Below, one piece after another: positions 36,545 through 45,933 of a stretch of DNA of 64,000 nt. A program made the position numbers and the translations under genes. The first letter of the stretch is position 1; each line of letters starts with the position of its first letter. The stretch spans positions 7,166,272 to 7,230,271 of the forward strand of contig NC_068910.1 in assembly GCF_023091745.1 (NCBI RefSeq), read 5' to 3'. Below the pieces are notes generated by a model. That model saw only the letters and a list, made by a program, of their open reading frames with translations, was not told the DNA's origin and made no database searches. This DNA comes from Budorcas taxicolor (taxonomy: Eukaryota > Chordata > Mammalia > Artiodactyla > Bovidae).

Positions 36545-37350
36545 TTTACTTTGACCACTTTACTGAGATCCAGCTACCAGCACTGCAAATGTCTGAAGTA
36601 CAGAACCCAAGTTCTGACATTTGTGTACCCCCGTGAGATCACCACACTATCAATTCAGTGAGCACACTGCTCACCCCGGAGGCTTCTTGGCCTGCTCTTG
36701 TCCCTTCCTGTCCTCTTGCCCTGCCCTGCCCTGCCCTTCTCTGTCTCTCCAGGAAATCACTGATCTGCTTTCTGTGACTATTGATTAGCTCCCATTTCCT
36801 AGAATTTTATACAAGTGGAATCACACAGTATGTACTTTTTTCCGGGTCATTTTGAAATTTATCCATGTTGCTGTGTGTATCAGCAGCTGTTCCGAATTCA
36901 CTGTATGGATACTCCACGGTGACTTATTCACTCTACTTGAAGGACAGTTGGGCTGTTCCCAGTAGTTGGCTATTACAAACAAAGCTGCCAGAACATTCCT
37001 ACGTCAGTCTCTGTATGGATATGAGCTTGCACTTTGCTTAGGCAGATACCACATGGCGTGTGTTTAATGGGTCTCCGTAGTGGCTAGCCCACATAGTATG
37101 CTTCTTTTTCTTTCTTTTAATTGGAGTATAGTTGCTTTACAGCACTGTGTTTGTTCCTGCTGTAGAGCAAAGTGGATCAGTTAATACATACACATCCACT
37201 CTGTTTTCAGCTTGCCTTCCCACCTAGGTGACCAAAAGAGCATGGAGGAGAGTTCCCTGTGCCATACAGCAGTTCTCGCCAGTTCTTGTCTATTTGATAC
37301 ACAGTCCTGTATATATGTCAATCTCAATCTCCCCGTTCACATGCTATGTT
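36545..37350 (-). mobile_element. L1 LINE remnants (two blocks)
   Basis: 36545-37090 reads as reverse complement of an old L1 ORF2/3' part ('cacagtatgtac', 'gtatggatactccacggtgac', 'ttggctattacaaacaaagctgc'). 37100-37350 is the reverse complement of an artiodactyl L1 3' UTR ('ttaattggagtatagttgcttt', 'gttccctgtgccatacagc'). A short CTGCC pentamer tract lies at 36718-36736. Confidence 0.7.
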
Positions 37351-38288
37351 TCTAAAACAACTACACTCTTAGAAAAGCATGGAGAGTCACGAGGCTGTGT
37401 TGTGAAAACAAGAATAAAAAAGCCCAACAGGTTACGGTTGGATGTATGAGGGAGAAATTTCCTTCCAGAAGCTTGGGGTGTGGGCCTGAACATGCTTCTT
37501 GGAAACACACTCACTGAAGGTGTATAAAAAAAGAAATGCCCCACTAGGGCACAGACCCCTTCCTTGAAAGGAACCAAGCTGTTGTTTGCTTGGCCACAGA
37601 GGGGTGGGTTTTGCAGAGATTCAAAACACAAGAAAACAACAGCAGAGATTTACCTCAGTTAGTTTGGAGGCCCTCTGCATGAGACAACTGTGTTTTCTTT
37701 GGTAAAGAAATGCAGGACTTCCTTTTCCTGCTGAAGGCAAGGTACAGAGCAAACAGGCCCTGAATTTGTAAACTGAGCACGCAGGGAGGTGTTGGGGTGC
37801 TGGGCCCCTCCTGGCGAGGGACTCTGACGCTGGCAGAGGCCACCTCACTCTGGGGTTCTTGCCACCTGGTTGCCGAGAGGCCCCTCCAGCAGTCAGCTGG
37901 AGCGTTCTTTTAAGTCTGCTGTCCTGCCGTCTTCAGGGGACACTTGGTGGATAAAATTGGAGTAGCGGCGTCTGGTAGAAAAGCTGAGTTATGAGAAGAA
38001 GGGTTAAGGTAAAAAGGATGCGCTGGGAAGACGTCAAAGCCCCCAAGTGCTCTCAAAGGAGAGGTTTCTTTTAACTCTAGGTTACCAACCTAGATGACTG
38101 TGAAATCTAGACTTGACTTGAAATCTATTTAACTCAGCATCAGTAGAACGTGGATTCTAACTCTGGCTTGGCAGATTTTTTTTGTTCATGAGAACAAAGA
38201 AATTTAACGCTTTATCTCCATCTCTCGGTATTTGCTACTGTTCAGTTAAAAGCCAGTCCTTGTTTTGATTTTTGCCCTCTCTTTCTAG
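37351..38288. other. CCR9 upstream intron sequence; no exon recognised
   Basis: Unique DNA directly upstream of the start-codon exon. The last 20 bases form the pyrimidine tract of its acceptor. Confidence 0.5.
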
Positions 38289-38333
38289 AAGCAAGTCTGA
38301 GTCTGACCCACCATGGTCCCCACGGAAGCCACA
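38289..38333 (+). CDS. CCR9: CCR9 exon 2: short exon carrying the start codon and first seven codons (coding 38313-38333)
   Basis: A pyrimidine-rich tract ending in TTTCTAG precedes 38289, and a consensus donor GTGAGT follows at 38334, so the exon is 45 bp. ATG at 38313 has a strong Kozak context (CCCACCATGG). It opens a frame reading M-V-P-T-E-A-T and ends in phase 0 at the donor. The 3' exon at 44851 starts in phase 0 with S-L-I-L-N and continues the frame without a stop. From my knowledge of the family, human CCR9 also splits its extreme N-terminus this way: a very short coding exon joins a large exon just before the acidic, tyrosine-rich segment. The join is inferred from splice signals and frame, not from a transcript. 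The seven residues are extracellular and lie just upstream of the likely sulfated tyrosines that contact CCL25. Confidence 0.82.
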
Positions 38334-39164
38334 GTGAGTATGGCCACACCCTTGGGCTCCTTGAAGTACACTGCATTTGGGGCCTCTTTTCAGGGAGTGG
38401 GAAGGGCTCCATTGTGGGGGAAGGAGTGCTCTATGGTTTCCCAGGGCAAGAGTTCTGCTGAGCGGTGCTCCACACAGCTGGTCAGTGCCCAGCACAGAGG
38501 GTTCTGTGGACACGAAGCTCTGGAGGAGCTCTGCGGTATGTGGGGGGGGGGAGGGGGCAGAGGAGAAGGCTGGTTCAGGTTTTACTCATAGGTGAGGGTT
38601 TTATGATCTTTACAATGTGCCTAGTCCCATGTGTCTGTTCTGAAACTCAGACAAAAGATGGCAAAGGAGAATTCATTTACTTTTAAAAGACCCATGGTGG
38701 GCATGTTAGTTGTGATTCTTATCAAACTTTATATAGTCTTTACAAAAAAGCAAATAATGATATGTATTTTTCTGAAAGAGGCTCATAGAAATGAGTGAGT
38801 ACAGCTATGATCCAGAGAATCATTCATGATTTTACAGCCAAATATAATTAATTATAGAATCAAATAAAATTCCTATGCTTTACTTATATTAAATGCTCAC
38901 AAAAATATCTAAGGATTTTAATTTTGCTTTCTCAAAGGGAGAATCTGGGTTTTACATGTAGGTATTGAAGTCAAACATTCTTAGTGGAGTTGACAAATGA
39001 CCTCCATGCTGTATGGAGAGTGGTGGTTGCCACCACTAACGTCAAGCAAGTTATTTATCATATGCTGATGATATTCAGCATAGCATACGTCATCATGTTT
39101 CCCGTAACAACAACAGCAATGAGAAAAAGACGATTATTTTGGGCCCGCTGAAGTAACAAGGTGC

Positions 39165-39370
39165 ACGTTAAGTCACTTCAGTTGTGTTCGACTCTGCAAC
39201 CCTACGGACTGCAGCCTGCTAGGCTCCTCTGTCTGTGGGATCCGGCGGGCTAGGGCCTGGGGCTGCCATGCCCTCCTTTAGGTGATCTTCCTGACCCAGG
39301 GATCGAACCGAGTGTCTGATGTCTCCTGCACTGGCAGGCAGGTTCTGTACTAGTGCCACCTGGAAAGCTG
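39165..39370 (-). repeat. Bov-tA type SINE
   Basis: Antisense, diverged copy in the CCR9 intron, ending with the head 'gtgccacctggaaagct'. Confidence 0.88.
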
Positions 39371-39569
39371 AACCAACAAAATAAGTCTCTATTTTTCTGA
39401 CCAAAATTAGAACCGTAGTTTCTCCTGAGACAGAATCTGCTCTTTATCCCTGATGCTGGAACCAGGGCTGATAACGTCAGTCATTTGGTTTTATCATTTG
39501 GGATCTTGGAAAAATATCCGAACTTTACAAGGCAGCCCCAGAAAGAAGGAAACGCGCTCAGATAATGCC

Positions 39570-40440
39570 CTTTTGTGGTCAAGAGGCGTCCAGCACCACC
39601 GACACGGCGACAAGCTGTGACCTCTGTGGCTATGACCTTGGTCAACAGCCATGACTCTCCTGGGGCCGCTCTTCTGAGACCGGCCGTGTGCCAGTCACCA
39701 CCCAGGGCGCCGTGGTCTCACAGCAAAGGCGGAGCCACGCTAACAGATGAGGAAAGCCACGCTCGGGGAGGGGTGGAGGGTTCATGGTCAAATGGCGCAA
39801 AGGACGAGGAGCGCTGGGGGCGTGGCCCCGGCTTCCCGGGCTCCTCCCTGAAGGCGAGTGTCCACGCGGCTCGCTGGCTGAAAGCCTCCCCTCCTCGAAG
39901 GGGGGGGCTTGCCCACTCCCACCAGTCCGAGTCCCTCCCTGCCTGTCTCCCGCCTCTTCCCTCCAGGCCCCCGTCTCCTCTCTCCAGGTGCCCATCCTGA
40001 TATAAGGAGCAGGGAAGGATATGGCCTTGGCCCTCCACAGTGGCCTTTCCCCAGAGGTGCCTGGAGCCGGGGGAGGGTATCCCGAGACAAGAGTCAGGAG
40101 AGAGGCCTCGGAAAGTCGGGGGAAGATGGAGTCCAGGAGCTGCAGCTTCTTCAATGTCTGGGCCAAGGGCTCCCAAAGGGAGGAAGACACACCTGCACAG
40201 GCTAGGGAGCCGGGGCCTGTCGGGTAGAGCGCCTGGCGGTGGGCACTGGCAGGCAGGGCAGGCCCCTTATCTGCTGTGCACTGAGGTTTGCCCCCAGCAA
40301 AAGGCAGTTCGCAGCTGCCCTGGGCAGAGGAAGCCACAGGGCATCCTCTGGTGCCCACAGTCTTTCCGGGATGGGTGGGGGGAGGATGCAGATGGGGGAT
40401 CTGACAGCCACTCGGCTCAGGTGCTGGGACCCAGACACTG
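39570..40440. other. GC-rich block inside the CCR9 intron
   Basis: Clearly more GC- and CpG-rich than its surroundings, with long overlapping frames on both strands (for example 273 codons at 39642-40463, - strand, and 133-141 codons on the + strand). No protein family is recognisable. GC-rich DNA has few stop codons, so the frames are weak evidence for a gene. It could be a regulatory island. Confidence 0.5.
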
Positions 40441-40470
40441 AGGCTCAGGCTTGGTGTGGCCACTGTGAGG

Positions 40471-40886
40471 TATGGTTTTTCCGGCAGTCATGTACAGATA
40501 TGAGTGTTGGACCATAAAGAAGGCTGAGCGACAAAGAAATGATGCTTTTGAATTGTGGTGCTGGAGAAGACTCTTGAGAGAGTCCATTGGACATCAAGGC
40601 GATCAGACCAATCCAACCTAAAGGAAACCAACCGTGAATATTCACTGTAAGGACCGAAGCTGAAGCTCTAATACTTGGCCACCTGATGCAAAGAGTCAAC
40701 TCACTGGAAAAGACTCTGATGCTGGAAAAGATTGAGGGCTGGAGGAGAAGGGGACGACAGAGGATGAGAGGGCTGGATGGCATCACCGACTCAATGGACA
40801 TGAGTTTGAGAAAGCTCCAGGAGACAGAGGACAGAGGAGCCTGACAAAAGTCAGCCACGAATTAGTGCCTGAACAACAACAACAAA
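40471..40886 (+). mobile_element. BovB LINE 3' fragment, diverged
   Basis: Starts in the block encoding the BovB C-terminus ('tatggtttttccggcagtcatg') and runs to a tail ending in an AAC-rich sequence ('gaacaacaacaacaaatgac'). Small deletions and frameshifts are present. Confidence 0.88.
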
Positions 40887-41057
40887 TGACAGTGACAACA
40901 TCGGAAGGTGGAGGGCAAGGTGCCGGGTCTGAAGGGGCTACAAGTGGCCCAGCCTGGGGCTGAGGGGCAGGGGGCTGGCTCTGGCCTTGACCGTCCCCCA
41001 GGGGGTGAGGGTTTGGGCCAGAACCTTCTGTTCCTTGGGTCTGTCTCCTCCTCTATA
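40887..41057. other. Intronic sequence, nothing recognised
   Basis: Short GC-rich spacer between a BovB fragment and a SINE. Confidence 0.5.
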
Positions 41058-41362
41058 GTGAAAGTCACTCAGTCGTGTCCGACTCTACAACCCCATGGAC
41101 TATACAGTCTATGGAATTCTCCAGGCCAAAATACTGGTGTGGGTAGCCTTTCCCTTCTCCAGGGGATCGTCCCAACCCAGGTATCGAACCCAGGTCTCCC
41201 GCATTGCAGGTGGATTCTTTACCAGTTGAACCACAAGGGAAGCCCAAGAATACTGGTGTGGGTAGCCTATCCTTCTCCAGCGGATCTTCCCGACCCAGGA
41301 ATCAAACTTGAGTCCCCTGCATAGCAGGCAGATTCTTTACCAACTAGCTATCAGGGAAGCCC
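41058..41362 (-). repeat. Dimeric tRNA-Glu SINE (antisense)
   Basis: Bov-A body at the left followed by two tRNA-like heads in tandem at the right, each ending near 'cagggaagcc' or 'aagggaagccc'. Direct repeat 'ctctata' flanks it (about 41051-41057 and 41366-41372). Same arrangement as the element at 4501-4813. Confidence 0.85.
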
Positions 41363-42630
41363 CCCTCTATAAGATGGTCTCTAACATCTGAAAATCATTC
41401 TAAAACCTGTTGAGCCTCTAAAAGCTCTGTCTGGGGCAGAAACCAAAGCCTATGTGAGCAGAAGGCGGCCCCTGCTGCTGAGTTCCAGGCCAGTCCCTGG
41501 GCATGCTGTGAGACAGTCTCTCACTTACTTAGATGTGTGACTATAAGGCACTTCTCTTCTTGATCAAAATTCTAAAAATCATCCAAATGATATCAATACT
41601 CCAATTAAGTAGCCCGCTGGGAATCAGAGCCATCCCACGATACTGCCCTGTCTAGGGCCCCTCTGTGCTGTGGAACTCAGGACCCTGCATGCAGGCAGAC
41701 CACCCTCCCCCCATCCCATGACAGGCGAGTCAGGGACCTTTCTCGTGGCTTGCTCCACCGCTCTTACCATCACTGGCAAGAACACTGTCCTTTGCAAATG
41801 GTTTCCTTGCCTGGCATGTAGTTTTACTATGTAGTTTTACTATGCTTAGTAAATTCTTGCTGAATGAGTGAACAAATCACATTATTTATTGCCAATGAAC
41901 AAGAAATAAAGAGCTGTTTCTCAAGCTTAAGGTGATCATGCTGACCTCTTAGTTAGTCAAGGAATAAGATGGTGGGATCGTCACACAAACACCATCCATC
42001 CTGGCCAGGTCTGGGCCCACCCCCGCCCCCCGCCCCTGCCACGGATTGCTGCTCCTCATAGTGAGAAAAGATTCTAGATCTGGCTCAGACCACTGCTCAT
42101 GGGGGACCACAGGCTGTGAGCAGCGGTCTAGTTGGTGAAGATGTCATGTTTTTAGAAGAGTCTAAGAACAACACAATTTGCTAAGAAATGTTTCAAGGGA
42201 AACCTTGGGAAAGAGAACCTCTAGACATGCCAGTAAGATGTGGAAGAGAAGGGTCAGCCCCATCACAGAGAGACTGAGCACTCCCCAGCAGTAATGACAC
42301 CCTGTTTTACTCTGTTCCCACAGCCCCTGTCATGTTCCATAAGAGGCAAGAGGTAGTTACTGAGTGCATACAACAGAAGAGAAAGGACATATGTTCAAAC
42401 AGGGTCAGAGCAAATGGACAGAACAGCGAGAAAACAGAAGAGTTAGAACTTGAGTTTTCAGCCTAAAACTGAGCTGTCTGATGCGGTAGCCACAAGTCAC
42501 GCAGGGCCTGTAAGCACTTGAAATGTGATCACTCCGACTAAGATGTCCCTTGATTGCAAAATGCACTTAGTCCAAAAATAGTCTATGCAACAAAAGGATG
42601 TGAAATATCTTGATAACTTTTACACCGCTT
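41363..42630. other. CCR9 intron; L2-like fragment
   Basis: Mostly unique. The part near 41800-41880 ('ttcttgctgaatgagtgaa') resembles the end of an L2 element. Confidence 0.4.
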
Positions 42631-42843
42631 GAAAGTGAAAGTGAAGTTGCTCAGTTGTGTCCGACTCTTTGCAACCCCATGGACTGTAGTCTACCAGGTT
42701 CCTCCGTCCATGGGATTTTCCAGGCAAGAATACTAGAGTGGGTTGCCATTTCCTTCTCCAGGAGATCTTCCCGACCCAGGGATTGAACCTGGGTCTTCTG
42801 CACTGAAGGCAGGCACTTTACCGTCTGAGCCACCAGGGAAGTC
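42631..42843 (-). repeat. Bov-tA type SINE
   Basis: Well-preserved antisense copy, from 'gaaagtgaaagtgaagttgc' to the head 'ctgagccaccagggaagtc'. Confidence 0.93.
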
Positions 42844-44850
42844 ATTGCTTACATAACGAAATTATTTTAGACATGCTAGGTTTCATAAAACACATTATTA
42901 AGGTGAGACCTACCTATTTCTTTTGACTTCACTTGGCTACACGAAAATGCAAAATTAAGGAGTTGCCTTATTTCCTATTAGGCAGCACTGATCAAAGGGT
43001 TTTACTTGGTTACTATACTTGGGCTACCAGTTTGACTGAGCTTCCCAATTACAAAGGGAATCCTCATCAGTCACAAAATTCATATGGTTCATGAGTTAAA
43101 AAAAACTCTCACTTGTTCTTCAGGAAATATGAAAGCGTTGCTTTACATCTCTTTTATATGTAAATGCCAAATGCACGTCTGAGCTAGGTCTTGATGAGTG
43201 GACACAGAGCTAGACGGAAACGCCCCTGGAGGTAGGGTGCACGGCAAGCTCCTTAGAAGCCACCTCGACACAGTCCCTGGGATAAACTCAGGGAAGCTTG
43301 TGGGAAATCCTCAACCCAGTCCTCAGCCAGGGGGCTCCAGTGCGTGCTCTTGGATGGAAAGTGAGTGGGAAATGAGTGGATTTCAGATCCTTACAGTGAC
43401 CTCTCTAGGTCTTACTCTGACCCAGACCTTGAGAACAGCCTTTGTGGATGGCTTCTCCAGCCAGAGCAGCGTATCCAGGGCTGAGAGAGCAGAGAGGACA
43501 GAAGAAATGGCCTGGCCACCTCAGAATTCCTCCTGGAAGCCAGCTGCCCCTCATCTGGACGAGGGGCCCACCCCTACCCAGAAGGTCCCGGATTAAATGC
43601 ATGCATATCCTGTACTCCACACAAGGTCTGGCATGCACTTGGGGCTCTGACAGTAGGGAAGCAAATAAGCTGCTAAATACCTGACATTTATATCTGCAGG
43701 GAGATTTTCAGAGGATCCTGTGCCTGAGAGCCAAAGGGTGTTTACCCACCAGTGACAGACAAAGCTATGAGTGCAAGTCTTGACACAGGCGTGTCCAGGC
43801 TTCCCCTGGCCTAGGACACGAACTCTTCCTCTGTCATCGCCGTAAAGATGCCCAGCACTCTGACCCTGTAAGGATGATACAGGCTGGCCTTGTGGTCCTG
43901 ACGAAATTCATTCAATTCCATGTTTTTTATGTGTGAATTCAATCACTCTGAAAATATGCCTGGAGAGTCCTTAGCTGTATCGAAGGGTGTGTGTGTGTGT
44001 ATGCGTGCTTGTATGCACATTGTGAGGGTGTGAGTACAGGTGTCTGAATGTGTGCACGTATGTGCAGGGGTGTGTACATGTGAATATGTATGTGTTTTCG
44101 TGTAGGCACGCTTGTGTGCATGCGTCTGTAAATGTGAGGACTTGTGAGGGCTGGCTTCATGGGTGGGTGGCAAGGGCCTCATGCTTAGAAGCGTTGCTTG
44201 ATTTAATGCTCTGCTGTCTTGAAATTCGTAACAAATTCTCAACAAGGGGCCCTGAAATCACGCAGCGTGTGCTGGTTCCTGTGTATGTGCATGTACGTGA
44301 GGGTGTATACATAAGCGTGTGCTCATGTGTGTGCACACGTGTAAGTGGGTGCGTGACTGTTGCTGCTCAACAGAGGATCCATAGCTTTCAGAGGATTCGG
44401 GGGAATCTCGAGCCAGAGAAGTGTGAAAGCCTCTGGGGACCTCTCAGGGAGCGCAGAGTAGGCAGGAGAAGGAGCAATCAGGCTTGTCGAGTTCGCTGGA
44501 TGAGTTCGCCGGCCAGTGGCCCCGAGACCCTCCTCCATCCCGATGGAGCACCTGTCACGTGGCCTGCGACTGTTCCTTTGCTTGCGTGTCTCTTCCCAGA
44601 GGGGGAAAGTTCCTTGAGAGTGGCAACCACACTTGACTCTTCAGCACCTGCTTAATAAACATTTGTTGAATAAATAAATCATTTACAATCTAAGCAGATG
44701 TTCTCGGAATTCCTATTTCCTACACACACATTTCTTATGCCTTCTCACAGCCTTTTGGGGTTGGAAGGTTCAAGGGCTCCGTGCCTTTGCCATCAGACTG
44801 AACCTCCAAAAGCCAGCCCCTGACCCAGTGTCGCCTGTGTCTCCCTGCAG
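42844..44850. other. CCR9 intron, 3' part; TG tracts and L2-like end
   Basis: Imperfect TG tracts at 43985-44140 and 44280-44350 and an L2-like ending at 44580-44680 ('cttaataaacatttgttgaat'). Frames of 100-200 codons here are driven by the TG/CA composition. Confidence 0.5.
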
Positions 44851-45933
44851 AGCCTAATCCTTAACCCGTCAGATGACTACGGCTACGATGGCACGCCGCC
44901 CATGGAGTATGACACCAACTTGACGGACTACTTCTGTGAGAAAAGCCACGTCAGGCAGTTTGCGGGCCACTTCCTCCCGCCCCTGTACTGGCTCGTGTTC
45001 ATCGTGGGCGCCGTGGGCAACAGCCTCGTCATCCTGGTCTACTGGTACTGCACGAGAGTGAAGACCATGACTGACATGTTCCTTCTCAATTTGGCCATCG
45101 CTGACCTTCTCTTTCTCACCACCCTGCCCTTCTGGGCCATTGCCGCCGCTGACCAGTGGAAATTCCAGACCTTCATGTGCAAGGTGGTCAACAGCATGTA
45201 CAAGATGAACTTCTACAGCTGCGTGCTGCTCATCATGTGCATCAGTGTGGACAGGTACATCGCCATCGCGCAGGCCATGAGGGCGCAGATGTGGAGGCAG
45301 AAAAGGCTCCTGTACAGCAAGATGGCCTGCTTTACCATCTGGGTGATGGCGGCCGCGCTCTGCCTCCCGGAACTCCTGTACAGCCAAGTCAAGGATGAAC
45401 ACGGAATTGCTATCTGCACCGTGGTCTACTCCAGCAATGAGAGTACCAAACTCAAGTCGGCTGTCTTGACCCTGAAGGTCATCCTGGGCTTCTTCCTCCC
45501 CTTTGTGGTCATGGCTTGCTGCTACACCATCATCATCCACACCCTGATCCAGGCCAAGAAGTCCTCCAAGCACAAGGCCCTCAAGGTGACCATCACTGTG
45601 CTCACCGTCTTCGTCCTGTCTCAGTTCCCCCACAACTGCGTTCTGCTGGTGCAGACCATCGATGCCTATGCCACGTTCATCTCCAGCTGTGCCCTCTCCA
45701 TCAAAATTGACATCTGCTTCCAGGTCACTCAGACCGTGGCCTTTTTCCACAGTTGCCTGAACCCTGTTCTCTACGTTTTTGTGGGTGAGAGGTTCCGCCG
45801 GGATCTTGTGAAGACCCTGAAGAACCTGGGCTGCATCAGCCAGGCTCAGTGGGTTTCATTCACGAGGAGAGAGGGAAGCCTGAAACTGTCATCTATGCTG
45901 CTGGAGACAACCTCAGGGGCTCTCTCCTTCTGA
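44851..45933 (+). CDS. CCR9: C-C chemokine receptor type 9 (CCR9), main coding exon
   Basis: CCR9 is a class A G-protein-coupled receptor for CCL25 on thymocytes and gut-homing lymphocytes. The acceptor CTCCCTGCAG ends at 44850, and the frame runs 360 codons to TGA at 45931. With exon 2 this gives 367 residues, close to the human 369. In full-length numbering: acidic N-terminus with DDYGYD (possible Tyr sulfation), sequon NLT at 30, N-terminal Cys36; TM1 about 54-74, TM2 83-103 with the TLP motif, Cys117, TM3 119-140, DRY at 141-143 followed by IAIAQA, TM4 164-184, ECL2 Cys196 (disulfide partner of Cys117), TM5 215-239, TM6 252-275, ECL3 Cys287, TM7 with NPVLY at 311-315, then a Ser/Thr-rich tail. 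An ATG at 44902, also in good Kozak context, would give only a 343-residue form lacking the first 24 residues. The gene appears intact. Identification as CCR9 rather than CCR7 or CXCR6 rests on near-identity to the known CCR9 body and on neighbouring FYCO1. Confidence 0.97.
   Translation, partial: SLILNPSDDYGYDGTPPMEYDTNLTDYFCEKSHVRQFAGHFLPPLYWLVFIVGAVGNSLVILVYWYCTRVKTMTDMFLLNLAIADLLFLTTLPFWAIAAADQWKFQTFMCKVVNSMYKMNFYSCVLLIMCISVDRYIAIAQAMRAQMWRQKRLLYSKMACFTIWVMAAALCLPELLYSQVKDEHGIAICTVVYSSNESTKLKSAVLTLKVILGFFLPFVVMACCYTIIIHTLIQAKKSSKHKALKVTITVLTVFVLSQFPHNCVLLVQTIDAYATFISSCALSIKIDICFQVTQTVAFFHSCLNPVLYVFVGERFRRDLVKTLKNLGCISQAQWVSFTRREGSLKLSSMLLETTSGALSF

Larger units (their letters stand above)
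38334..44850 (+). other. CCR9: CCR9 intron between the start-codon exon and the main exon
   Basis: The intron is bounded by GTGAGT at 38334 and CCCTGCAG ending at 44850. It contains three SINEs in antisense orientation (39165, 41058, 42631), one BovB 3' fragment (40471), a GC-rich block (39570-40440), L2-like 3' ends (about 41800-41880 and 44580-44680) and imperfect TG tracts (43985-44140, 44280-44350). No additional exon was recognised. Confidence 0.75.

Noticed and set aside
39642..40463. 273-codon - strand frame in the CCR9 intron
   Set aside because: It overlaps other long frames on both strands in very GC-rich DNA. It has no recognisable domain, and its Pro/Gly/Arg-rich composition is expected by chance there.
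44050..44655. 201-codon + strand frame just upstream of CCR9
   Set aside because: It is carried by TG-repeat DNA that translates to Cys/Val/His-rich sequence, and it is separated from CCR9 by the real splice acceptor.
44869..45750. 293-codon open frame on the - strand opposite CCR9
   Set aside because: It is the antisense shadow of a GC-rich coding exon. It has no domain, and its His/Asp/Glu/Gly-rich composition is typical of reverse frames of membrane proteins.
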